64,000 nucleotides of DNA from Saccharofermentans sp. Lineage in GTDB: Bacteria > Bacillota > Clostridia > Saccharofermentanales > Saccharofermentanaceae. Each line of letters begins with the position of its first letter. The stretch's first letter is position 1. The notes under the pieces are model-generated. The model was given only the letters and a program-made list of their open reading frames with translations. It was not told the origin of the DNA and did not search any database. The position numbers were made by a program, and so were the translations under genes. Positions 1 through 7,747 of the stretch are shown here, piece after piece. The DNA lies in the NCBI GenBank assembly GCA_024403695.1, contig JAKSRI010000013.1:1-64000 (forward strand). The letters are read 5' to 3'.

Positions 1-60
1 TACCTCGTTTGTTTTCTTTTGTCAAGAACTTTTTTCAAGATTTTCTTTAACCTTTTTGCT
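1..60 (-). promoter_or_regulatory. strong leftward promoter cut by the window edge
   Basis: On the minus strand a perfect TTGACA box lies at 25-20, followed by a 17-nt spacer and then TA, the first two bases of a -10 box that would continue off the window. Positions 26-60 carry several short A-tracts, like an UP element. This arrangement is typical of stable-RNA promoters, so a highly expressed unit (possibly an rRNA or tRNA operon) probably starts just outside the window and reads leftwards. Most of the -10 box cannot be seen, so this is inference. I see no gene in 61-172. Confidence 0.45.
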
Positions 61-172
61 AGGGCGTTTCCCTTGCTCAAGGCTCAGTAATTATATATCC
101 CACCCAATAGTTTTGCAATAGCTTTTTTACATTTTTTTCATATTTATTTTTTGATATTTTTCAAAGCATTAT

Positions 173-196
173 AAAAGCCCGATAATACGGGCTTTT
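173..196 (-). terminator. intrinsic terminator after the HD-domain gene
   Basis: A perfect 9-bp stem (173-181 with 188-196) with a six-base loop begins one base after the stop codon of the leftward HD-domain gene. The stem is GC-rich in the middle and has T/A runs at its foot on both strands, so it could work in both directions. Confidence 0.75.
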
Positions 197-775
197 TCAC
201 TCTGCTGGGTTTATTTTCTCTTCTGATTTCTCTCTTCCAATACGGATTGTTCCACGTTCCAATTCATAATGTAGATTAATTCTATATATAATATAAGAAG
301 ATATATCTATCTTGAATGTCTCACATATAGCACACCATTTATCTGCCATACACACGAGCCAACTCTCTCTTCTTCTTGGCGGAATCGCTGTAAGTGGGAA
401 CATATGCTTCTTAATGATGTCTCTCTCTGTCTCATTAAGTTCAAAGTCCTTTATAGCATTATCATGTGATCTACCTGGATGAGTAAAACCGTGTAAGTTA
501 TGGTACTCATTCTTCTCATGCCAGTCATATAGGAAATAATCATGAAGCAGCGCTCCACGCACTAGACTTCTGTGATCAAACTTAATCCCCAGATTCTCTA
601 GACCAATTGCCATTAACAAGCTGAACTTCGCTACAGACACTGTATGCTCAAATACACTTGTTGTTCCATGCTGGATAAATGACTTCATTCGCTGGGCTTC
701 AGACGACATAATAATATCTTTGCCCATGGCAAAGATTTCCTTAGCAATCTTATATTCACTAACTGTCTTCTTCAA
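197..775 (-). CDS. HD-domain protein, putative phosphohydrolase
   Basis: 192-residue soluble protein. Metal-ligand candidates of the HD fold are visible: His44 (FEHT), the His78-Asp79 pair in ALLHDYF, a His-rich stretch near residues 91-105 and an Asp in MADKW near 143. HD proteins of this kind hydrolyse phosphate esters, often of nucleotides, but the substrate cannot be read from the sequence. The start is TTG at 775-773, chosen because GGGGAGAG lies five to six bases upstream and the first internal ATG is 16 codons later without such a site. It stands alone, with its own promoter and terminator. Confidence 0.7.
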   Translation of the reverse strand: MKKTVSEYKIAKEIFAMGKDIIMSSEAQRMKSFIQHGTTSVFEHTVSVAKFSLLMAIGLENLGIKFDHRSLVRGALLHDYFLYDWHEKNEYHNLHGFTHPGRSHDNAIKDFELNETERDIIKKHMFPLTAIPPRRRESWLVCMADKWCAICETFKIDISSYIIYRINLHYELERGTIRIGREKSEEKINPAE

Positions 776-808
776 AATACTCTCCCCAGCCTTATATAGT
801 CCTCGATT

Positions 809-837
809 ACTATACTAATATTCAAATATGAAATCAA
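809..837 (-). promoter_or_regulatory. promoter of the HD-domain gene
   Basis: On the minus strand TTGATT (837-832), a 17-nt spacer and TATAGT (814-809) form a good sigma-A type promoter about 35 bases upstream of the TTG start. For the divergent MATE gene at 919 I could not find a convincing promoter. Confidence 0.55.
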
Positions 838-918
838 AATACAATTCTTATAAATTTTCTGTTATATATAAACAAATCTTGATAGCTATATTCTAAAAGT
901 CGAAGTAAAATAGCGTTC

Positions 919-2298
919 ATGATTACAAACGAGAAGAAAACAAGAAAAACATCTACTGACTTAACACATGGTGATCCGCTTAAGGTTACCCTGATGTTCG
1001 CGTTGCCACTTTTCTTGAGCAACATCTTTCAGCAGCTTTATAACCTTACTGATATTTCCATTATTGGACACGCCCTTGGTGATGACGCTTTGTCCGCCAT
1101 AGGTTCAGTATCTATTATCTGCGGTTTCTTTAACTCATTCCTTTTTGGTATGGGTTCCGGTCTCTCCGTAGTCATTGCCAAGCATTTCGGCGCCGGTGAC
1201 CCAAAGAAACTGAAGCGCGCGGTTGCTAACACAATTTTTATCGCAGCCATCTGGGGTGTTGTCGTTACACTTCTCGGAATTTTCCTTCTGAAGCCTCTTA
1301 TGAGACTGCTTAACACACCGGCTTCTATCTTTGACATGGCATATGGCTACGCATCCATTATTCTTTCCATGCTTATCTTCTCATTCACATATAATGTCTT
1401 GTCTGGAATGCTTCGTGCCATCGGTAATTCGAAGGCACCACTTTACTTCCTGATTATCTCAGTAACTATTAATATCGCACTTGATTTGCTTTTCGTTTAT
1501 AAGCTTCACATGGGACTTAAGGGTGCCGCACGCGCCACTATTATCTCCCAGGCGATTTGCGTTACGGTTTGCTTTATTTACATTCTTAAATATGTGCCAG
1601 AGCTCCACATCACCAGGGCGGATATGGTTCTCAGCAGAAACACTATTCTCGAATTGTTCTCATCCGGTATCGCATTCACTCTTATGTATACAGTAGTAAA
1701 CTTTGGAACACTTATTCTCCAGGGTGCTATTAATAGCTTTGGTGAGGTTACAATCGCAGCTCACACTACCGCACGTAAAATATCCGAGCTTTGCATGATG
1801 ATGCTTAGTACACTTGCTAATGCCATGGCAACATTCTCTGGCCAGAACCACGGTGCAGGAAGATACGACCGAATCAAGCTCGGACTTCGTAAAATGCTCA
1901 TGTTCTCATTTGGTATCGCCACACTTCTTATCATCATGATCTACAGTATCGGTGGCATCCTCGTTAGATTCGTATCTGGTTCTGAGACAGTCGAGCTCAT
2001 TAACACAGCAATGTTTTATTTAAGAGTGGATCTGCCTTTCTACTACGTGCTGGCAGTTATTCTTATCACAAGAACAACATTACAGGGAATGGGCGCGAAA
2101 GTGGTTCCTATCGCGGCAAGCATTATGGAGCTGGCGATAAAGGCAGTTACTGCGGGTTATCTTGCCCGAGTTCTGGGATACACTGGAATTGCAATCTGCG
2201 AACCAATCAGCTGGGCAGTCTGCGCAGTATATATTCTTATTGTATTTAGTATAAAGATTAAAAGTCTCGATCAGACACGACAGATCAGAGCTTCATAA
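919..2298 (+). CDS. MATE family multidrug/solute exporter
   Basis: 459-residue, very hydrophobic protein with about 12 predicted membrane helices, in two MatE halves (roughly residues 20-180 and 240-400). The N-terminus shows the family pattern (DLTHGDPLK, then LPLFLSNIFQQLYN). MATE proteins expel cationic drugs or metabolites with a Na+ or H+ gradient; the substrate is not predictable here. No clear Shine-Dalgarno sequence precedes the ATG, although the N-terminal match to the family supports this start. The last 28 bases overlap the 3' end of the convergent manC-type gene, leaving no room for a terminator between them. Confidence 0.9.
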   Translation: MITNEKKTRKTSTDLTHGDPLKVTLMFALPLFLSNIFQQLYNLTDISIIGHALGDDALSAIGSVSIICGFFNSFLFGMGSGLSVVIAKHFGAGDPKKLKRAVANTIFIAAIWGVVVTLLGIFLLKPLMRLLNTPASIFDMAYGYASIILSMLIFSFTYNVLSGMLRAIGNSKAPLYFLIISVTINIALDLLFVYKLHMGLKGAARATIISQAICVTVCFIYILKYVPELHITRADMVLSRNTILELFSSGIAFTLMYTVVNFGTLILQGAINSFGEVTIAAHTTARKISELCMMMLSTLANAMATFSGQNHGAGRYDRIKLGLRKMLMFSFGIATLLIIMIYSIGGILVRFVSGSETVELINTAMFYLRVDLPFYYVLAVILITRTTLQGMGAKVVPIAASIMELAIKAVTAGYLARVLGYTGIAICEPISWAVCAVYILIVFSIKIKSLDQTRQIRAS

Positions 2299-4574
2299 TC
2301 GCCATCCAGAGTTACTGTACCGTCACCTGCTGTGACAAATACGACTTCACCGGCTTTTATGATAGCTTTCTGGCCATCTCTGCAAACTGTACCATTTCCA
2401 TTAATCGCAATAATAGCCATAAAGCTCTCATTCTGAACAGGCATAGTCACTGCTTCGTTAACAACCATTCTGGATACTGTGAAATACTTATTTCTACAAA
2501 CAAGATTATTCTCAGAATCGTCGGAGAGATCCTGACCTTCATATTTATTTGTATTTAATACAGCCAGAGCCTTATCAAGGTGAAGCTCGCGCTTGTTGCC
2601 AAACTTATCCACACGATCAAAGTCATAGAGACGATATGTACATGTACTACTCTGCTGAATCTCTGCGATAACATTGCCAGCACCGATAGCGTGAACTGTC
2701 CCTGCAGGAATATAAAAAACATCACCTGGGTGAGTTGGATAAAAATTCAGAAGAGAAGTAATAGTACCATTATTAACAGCCTCTCTTACCTCATCTGTAG
2801 TTACATCCTTATTAAATCCTACATAAAGACCTGCATCTTCCTCAGAAGATACAACATACCACATCTCATTCTTACCGTACTGGTTCTCAACTTCCATAGC
2901 ATATTCATCACCTGGATGAACCTGAATAGAGAGATCCTTATTAGCATCAATAAACTTTACAAGCAATGGGAACTCCTGAAGAGGTGAACACTTCCATCCA
3001 AGAATATCCTTACCAACTGTGTGAATATAATTACCGAATCTCATACCTCTGTGACGACCGGAATTAACTACGGACTGTCCATCTGGATGAGCAGACATAA
3101 CCCATGCCTCGGCCACGATATCGTAATCACACTTCATGCCGAAGTCCGAAATAAGGTGTGTGCCACCCCACAAGAAATCCTTAAAAATAGGCTTAAGCTT
3201 AACAAGAGGTTCTACCTTAACACCAAGGTCGAGCTCGTTAAGATCCTTAGTCTGAAGTCTTGGTGAGTTTTCTTCCTCCTGAAGACTAGTACCGTAAGAG
3301 GACTCGATGAACTCCACATTCTCATTTCCAATATTGGAAATCTGGTGTGTGTAGTTCTCGTTAATAATAACGCTGTCACCTGCGTGAAGAGTATTTACCT
3401 CATCATTAATTGTTACCTTAGCCTCACCCTTAACAATCATCCAGTTCTCAGCTCTTGTCTGATGCTTATGAGCATAAATTGTTTTACCAGGAAGAAGAAC
3501 AACTTGTCTTACATGATAGTTCTCACCATCATTCAATGTAACGTAGTAACCCCACTGACGATAAGTTCTGTTGCTCTTAATAGCATAAGGTTTCAAATTA
3601 TCGTTAGATTTAATAATATTCTTAATTTCTGGAGAAGTTCCCTTCTTACCCACATACAAAGCATCATCTGTATTAACGACAATTACATCTTCAAGTCCGT
3701 TAACTACAACAGCTTCAGTAGAAGAATTATTAAGTACAGTAGTATTAGTACAATCTTCTACAACACTGACACCATCAGCCTTATATGAGAACTTCTCGAG
3801 GTCCTCGAGATTAGTCAACTCATCCCATGGGAAAGTTGCAGGAACTGCTACGAGCTTACTTGTCTTCTCCAGAACAAATCTCTCGATGGAAATAGCTGGG
3901 ATTCTATTAAGAACCTCTTCCATATATGTAGTATCTCCAAGGCTTCTGCCTCTTCTCATAAATGCTTCTCTAATATTCTTATAAGCATCAATATCAAACT
4001 TCTTAATCTCACTTAAGACATCGCCAGCACGACAAATAATCATTCCGAGATTACGAAGATACTTTTCACTCATATCAAGTGTGCTTATATCAGGCTTCTC
4101 TACAAAGGTATTAGTATTTGCATTTATATAACCATATCTGCTATCAAAGTTTGTCTCTTCTTTACCGAAGACAACAATCTTACCTGAGCCAGCATATTCT
4201 TTGGCCTTAACAATAGCATTACGGTATTCCTCGTCTGCCTCGATCATGTGGTCACATGCTACAACAAACACAAAATCAGAAGGGTTAAGATCCATACACG
4301 CCAAAGCAATAGAAGCGGTTGTACGTCTACCAACTTCCTCATAAATCATTCTGTATGAGATTCCCTGGAAAACCTTAAGCTGATTTTCTACAAGAAATTT
4401 ATACTCTGAACTTGTAACAACAATAAACTCATCACAAAATGGAATATTACGCGCAACTGTATCCTGGAACATGGAGTGACGTCCAGATACTTCGATAAAC
4501 TGCTTAGGATAATTCTTACGTGAAAGAGGCCAGAGTCTCTCACCCTTACCACCTGCCAAAATCAGACACTTCAT
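2271..4574 (-). CDS. manC: mannose-1-phosphate guanylyltransferase fused to type II and type I mannose-6-phosphate isomerase modules
   Basis: 767 residues in three parts. Residues 1 to about 340 are a GDP-mannose pyrophosphorylase (LAGGKGERLWPLSRKNYPKQ at 6-25, FVEKP further on). About 345-440 is the cupin of type II phosphomannose isomerase, as in AlgA/ManC (HKHQTRAENW). About 455-767 is a complete type I, ManA-like isomerase (QVHPGDEYA, YGKNEMWY). The protein should make GDP-mannose from fructose-6-phosphate via mannose-6-phosphate and mannose-1-phosphate; the phosphomannomutase step is not in the window. Carrying both isomerase types in one chain is unusual. It overlaps the upstream glycosyltransferase by 4 bp, so GDP-mannose probably serves glycolipid or polysaccharide synthesis. 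Confidence 0.88.
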   Translation of the reverse strand: MKCLILAGGKGERLWPLSRKNYPKQFIEVSGRHSMFQDTVARNIPFCDEFIVVTSSEYKFLVENQLKVFQGISYRMIYEEVGRRTTASIALACMDLNPSDFVFVVACDHMIEADEEYRNAIVKAKEYAGSGKIVVFGKEETNFDSRYGYINANTNTFVEKPDISTLDMSEKYLRNLGMIICRAGDVLSEIKKFDIDAYKNIREAFMRRGRSLGDTTYMEEVLNRIPAISIERFVLEKTSKLVAVPATFPWDELTNLEDLEKFSYKADGVSVVEDCTNTTVLNNSSTEAVVVNGLEDVIVVNTDDALYVGKKGTSPEIKNIIKSNDNLKPYAIKSNRTYRQWGYYVTLNDGENYHVRQVVLLPGKTIYAHKHQTRAENWMIVKGEAKVTINDEVNTLHAGDSVIINENYTHQISNIGNENVEFIESSYGTSLQEEENSPRLQTKDLNELDLGVKVEPLVKLKPIFKDFLWGGTHLISDFGMKCDYDIVAEAWVMSAHPDGQSVVNSGRHRGMRFGNYIHTVGKDILGWKCSPLQEFPLLVKFIDANKDLSIQVHPGDEYAMEVENQYGKNEMWYVVSSEEDAGLYVGFNKDVTTDEVREAVNNGTITSLLNFYPTHPGDVFYIPAGTVHAIGAGNVIAEIQQSSTCTYRLYDFDRVDKFGNKRELHLDKALAVLNTNKYEGQDLSDDSENNLVCRNKYFTVSRMVVNEAVTMPVQNESFMAIIAINGNGTVCRDGQKAIIKAGEVVFVTAGDGTVTLDGDYEALICRV

Positions 4575-5302
4575 TTGTAGTTCCTCCTGATTTTAAGGTT
4601 CCACCAGATTTTCCATGTATCAGTAAACATCTTCCATACGTCAGAAACTTTAATTCTTCCAAAGGATTCATTACGCGTAAAAACAATATTAACTGGCATC
4701 TGCTTAATAGTAGCACCCATGGATGATGCCAATGCCAGAACTTCAATATCAAAAGCGAAGCCATCTACTCTCTGCTTAGGTGATATTTCTTTAATCAAAT
4801 TTCCGCGATAAAGCTTTACACCTGTCTGAGTATCAAGGACAGACAATCCGAATAACACCTTAAGCATTACAAAATAACACCAAGAGAAAAGCTTACGTGC
4901 AAAAGGATACTTTAGCTTAGACTCCTTATGCATCTTACTACCAATAATCACGTCGCACTTCTCATCAAGAATTGCTTTGTAATAACGAACGATATGATCA
5001 GCTGAAATATCAAGATCAGCATCAAGAAAACCAATATAGTCGCCCTTGGCCGCAGCAACACCAGCCTTAATGGCACCACCCTTGCCTCTATTTACTTCAT
5101 AAGACACTGGATGAATCTTGCCGCATGACGCGACATCGCTTACAGCAATCATTATCTGTTCATGGGTGTTATCTTTACTTCCGTCATTTACAGGAATAAC
5201 CTCATAGTCATCGAACTCTTGTCCGATAACTTCACAAATCTTAAGTAAATTGTCTTTAATGGTTTTACCTTCGTTATAAGCAGGTACAACTACACTAAGC
5301 AT
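4571..5302 (-). CDS. family 2 glycosyltransferase, dolichyl/polyprenyl-phosphate sugar transferase type
   Basis: 243 residues with a GT-A fold. The start (SVVVPAYNEG), the nucleotide-binding VNDGSKDNT and the metal-binding GFLDADLDIS are clear. The stretch RVDGFAFDIEVL resembles the DPM1/ALG5 branch, which moves glucose or mannose from a nucleotide sugar onto a polyprenyl phosphate. There is no C-terminal membrane pair, so it would act at the inner membrane face. GGAGAG precedes the start at 5 bases. The next gene makes GDP-mannose, so mannose is a reasonable donor guess, but this is inferred from context only. Confidence 0.85.
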   Translation of the reverse strand: MLSVVVPAYNEGKTIKDNLLKICEVIGQEFDDYEVIPVNDGSKDNTHEQIMIAVSDVASCGKIHPVSYEVNRGKGGAIKAGVAAAKGDYIGFLDADLDISADHIVRYYKAILDEKCDVIIGSKMHKESKLKYPFARKLFSWCYFVMLKVLFGLSVLDTQTGVKLYRGNLIKEISPKQRVDGFAFDIEVLALASSMGATIKQMPVNIVFTRNESFGRIKVSDVWKMFTDTWKIWWNLKIRRNYK

Positions 5303-5348
5303 AATTACTCTCCAAGGTCTCCCGAATACTTTGTTATTATAACATTAA

Positions 5349-5606
5349 TTATGCTTGAGCCTTAGCCACAGCCTCTTTCAAAGCTTTAGAGAACTGGTCC
5401 GCACAGGATGTTGTTCTCATGCCACAAGTATTACCCTCAAGGATATTAGCAATTTCCAAAGCATCCTTACCCTCTACCAGACGAGCAATTGCCTTAAGGT
5501 TACCATTACATCCACCCATAAACTGGACATCAGAAACCTTACCATCATTAAGTTCAAAATCGATCTGAACAGAGCAAACGCCCTTAGGATTAAATGTACA
5601 ATGCAT
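5349..5606 (-). CDS. TSCPD domain protein (TIGR03905-like)
   Basis: 85-residue protein that is essentially one TSCPD domain: VQFMGGCNGNLKAIA and the C-terminal GMRTTSCADQ carry the conserved Cys residues, and Cys3 and Cys11 add two more. The same domain is found at the C-terminus of some B12-dependent ribonucleotide reductases, where its Cys residues may bind metal. The free-standing form has no known role. It has a strong AAGGAGAG site and follows the phosphoglycerol transferase gene by 11 bases, so it belongs to that operon. Confidence 0.8.
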   Translation of the reverse strand: MHCTFNPKGVCSVQIDFELNDGKVSDVQFMGGCNGNLKAIARLVEGKDALEIANILEGNTCGMRTTSCADQFSKALKEAVAKAQA

Positions 5607-5617
5607 ATTATCTCTCC

Positions 5618-7480
5618 TTATTTTTCTGATTGTGGTGTAGGTATTGGTGTTACAGGATTATCAGATGATGACACCAAATCCTTAATGTGGTATCTCTTAG
5701 AATCAGAGCCAACGACATACAAAGATACCGTTATTTCCTTACCCTTTGGTACTTCAATACCCGTCTCATTATAATATATATTACCATCTGCAATAAAGCC
5801 TGATAAAGTTACTGGCTCCAATGTGGTATCTCCATAACTAACTTCCACTTCGAGTCTCTCGATTAGAACACCAGCAGTGAGCTTCGTATAAGAGTCAACA
5901 GTTACCTTAAGATTATATTTACCATTTGAACCCTTCTCGAATTCAGTATAAATATCACTTCTGTCGTGAATTCTCTCCAGTAAAGTATCGGTAATTTCAA
6001 TTCCATTAAGAGAATCCAAGAATGGAGACTTCATGGAGAGCTGCTCTTCTACATACTTTGTTCCATACTTTTCTATAAGTGTATCTTCGGATGAGAACAA
6101 ATTAGTTCCTAGACCAAGTCTGTCACCTTCGATCTTAACACCCATGGCAGCCAATGTAGTTGGAAAATCATCCAGAGTAGAAAACTGTCTAGTACGAGTA
6201 GGATCCTCAGGAGTAACAGCTGAGTTAATGTAGCAAGTATAAACTCTTCGGTTATATGCTTCATCAACGTCTTCACAGTAATCCGCATCCATTGTTGGAT
6301 GATCACCGGAAATAATGATAGTTGTATTCTCGTAGAAATCCTGTTTCTGAATCCACTCTACAAATTCATTTACCTGGCATGAGGAACAAGCAAAAACATT
6401 TGAATACTGATTGTCCCCAAATTTATCACCACACTTGGAACAAACATATCCATCCTCAAAATGAGTATCTACAGTAAGAAGTGTGAGATTAAATGGCTGT
6501 CCCTGCTTGGAAAGCCTTAACAACTCGCTCTGTGCATAAGTAAAGAGTTTGTCGTCCTCGTATCCCCACCATCTATAGTAGTTCTCAGGAATGAGTCCTT
6601 TTTCCACGGCGTAATCATAATCAAATATGTCATAGTTACCATGTGTCTGGAAATAAAGCGCACGTCCTCCGAAAGTCGCTTTGGAACCGATCATAAGCTC
6701 GTTAGTGTAACCGTTTTCTGCCAGGATATCTCCGAGAGCAGTTGCACCTGGGAAGAACTCTTCCTGAGTATCCATGTCATTACGGCTAAGTCCGGTCTTC
6801 AAAGGAAGTCCTGTGGTCTGTCCGAAAAGGGCACCCATGGTGTAAGTAGTTCCGATAAAAGAGTAACCACCATTAAGCATGTTACTGCTACCAGAGAAAT
6901 CCTCATTCTCCTGGGCAAGAGCTGTAAGCTCAGGGATAACATTCTCATCAAAGTAACCGCCATTAGCAGGGTCAGCATAAGTAACTTCCATAGACTCAAG
7001 ATAAATATAGATAACGTTACGTTTAGTTTCTGGGAAAGTTAACGTTATCGTCTTAGGATCTGCGTAATTATCTTCTATAAATGAAGATGAGATATTATTC
7101 TTTTGGATATAATCCGTAATATTAAGCTTACGATCCAGTGTGATAAAAGAGTAAATTCCTAATCCGAGAGCTGCTAACATGCATACTGTTGCTGTTATCA
7201 GTTGAATATTCTTACGTTTACGAAGAAGAACCATTCCGACAATATATGTAGCGATAATCAGAATAGCTGGTAAGCCATACTTCAAAACAGCACTACGAAT
7301 TATTTCTGGATTTGTACCCTGTAGGTTGGCATTCATATGGAAGAGAAGCTCATCCATAGTGAGATTTGGCCATGTCTTTAGAAGAAATTTGGATACGAAA
7401 AAAACTGCTATTGAAACTATGAACAGCAACCCTGCAAAAACTAGCAAAATGTATCGTAAAACTTTAATCACTTTCTTCAT
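5618..7480 (-). CDS. LtaS/MdoB-superfamily phosphoglycerol transferase
   Basis: 620 residues: three N-terminal membrane helices (about 9-30, 68-86, 93-115) and an extracellular sulfatase-fold domain. YLESME (160-165) gives the first metal-binding Glu, GTTYTMGALFGQTTGLPL (210-227) holds the candidate catalytic Thr and looks more like the MdoB/OpgB branch than canonical LtaS, and VDTHFEDGY and SGDHPTMD supply later metal ligands. It should transfer glycerol-phosphate from phosphatidylglycerol to a wall or membrane glycan. A four-Cys insertion (CSKC and CSSC) follows VDTHFEDGY and resembles a zinc knuckle. First gene of an operon with the TSCPD, glycosyltransferase and GDP-mannose genes. No clear Shine-Dalgarno sequence is seen; TTGCCA-N17-TATGTA upstream is a possible promoter. 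Confidence 0.85.
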   Translation of the reverse strand: MKKVIKVLRYILLVFAGLLFIVSIAVFFVSKFLLKTWPNLTMDELLFHMNANLQGTNPEIIRSAVLKYGLPAILIIATYIVGMVLLRKRKNIQLITATVCMLAALGLGIYSFITLDRKLNITDYIQKNNISSSFIEDNYADPKTITLTFPETKRNVIYIYLESMEVTYADPANGGYFDENVIPELTALAQENEDFSGSSNMLNGGYSFIGTTYTMGALFGQTTGLPLKTGLSRNDMDTQEEFFPGATALGDILAENGYTNELMIGSKATFGGRALYFQTHGNYDIFDYDYAVEKGLIPENYYRWWGYEDDKLFTYAQSELLRLSKQGQPFNLTLLTVDTHFEDGYVCSKCGDKFGDNQYSNVFACSSCQVNEFVEWIQKQDFYENTTIIISGDHPTMDADYCEDVDEAYNRRVYTCYINSAVTPEDPTRTRQFSTLDDFPTTLAAMGVKIEGDRLGLGTNLFSSEDTLIEKYGTKYVEEQLSMKSPFLDSLNGIEITDTLLERIHDRSDIYTEFEKGSNGKYNLKVTVDSYTKLTAGVLIERLEVEVSYGDTTLEPVTLSGFIADGNIYYNETGIEVPKGKEITVSLYVVGSDSKRYHIKDLVSSSDNPVTPIPTPQSEK

Positions 7481-7547
7481 AAGCGCAATTTTTGCACATT
7501 AATATACATAAATCAATGCGTAAAACGTGGCAAAAATTAGTTGGGTA

Positions 7548-7575
7548 TTGAAAAAATATCCTCAAAGTATATAAT
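7548..7575 (+). promoter_or_regulatory. promoter of the pheA leader
   Basis: TTGAAA (7548-7553), a 16-nt spacer and a perfect TATAAT (7570-7575). Transcription would start near 7582, only about two bases before the ATG of the leader peptide at 7584. Nothing better is visible upstream. Confidence 0.75.
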
Positions 7576-7583
7576 TCCCAAGT

Positions 7584-7670
7584 ATGAATAGACGATTTTT
7601 TACAAGCAATGATTTCTTTTTTAGCTTCGTATTCTTTTTTATGAGACGAAGAGTTAAGTTCACTGCTTAA
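7584..7670 (+). CDS. pheL: pheA leader peptide, Phe-rich (PheL-like)
   Basis: A 28-codon ORF with 10 Phe codons: residues 5-6, 11-13, 15, 17-19 and 26. It lies between the pheA promoter and a terminator hairpin 5' of pheA, the place where enterobacterial pheL sits. Such peptides have no function as proteins; the ribosome stalls at the Phe codons when charged tRNA-Phe is short and this sets the fold of the RNA. No Shine-Dalgarno sequence precedes the ATG, and the expected transcript start (about 7582) makes the ORF nearly leaderless. The last codons overlap the 5' arm of the antiterminator (7657-7666). Confidence 0.85.
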   Translation: MNRRFFTSNDFFFSFVFFFMRRRVKFTA

Positions 7671-7728
7671 AATCCGATAAAGATAATAAAGAAATTACGG
7701 GTCTTGCAGTGAACTGCAGGACCTTTTT
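7657..7728 (+). promoter_or_regulatory. transcription attenuator of pheA (antiterminator/terminator pair)
   Basis: Two exclusive folds can be traced. Terminator: 7700-7709 pairs with 7714-7723 (10 bp, one G-U, loop TGAA) followed by five T at 7724-7728. Antiterminator: 7657-7666 (AGTTCACTGC) is a perfect 10-base complement of 7706-7715, which takes in part of the 5' arm, the loop and the first two bases of the 3' arm of the terminator. A ribosome finishing the leader ORF (stop at 7668) would cover 7657-7666 and let the terminator form; a ribosome stalled at Phe codons further upstream would leave it free, so pheA is read through. I found no clear extra pausing hairpin inside the leader ORF. 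Confidence 0.85.
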
Positions 7729-7747
7729 AATACTAAGGAGAACACAC

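Noticed and set aside
7709..7747. Longer pheA start 13 codons upstream
   Set aside because: It begins inside the attenuator terminator stem and lacks a ribosome site; AAGGAG precedes the ATG at 7748.
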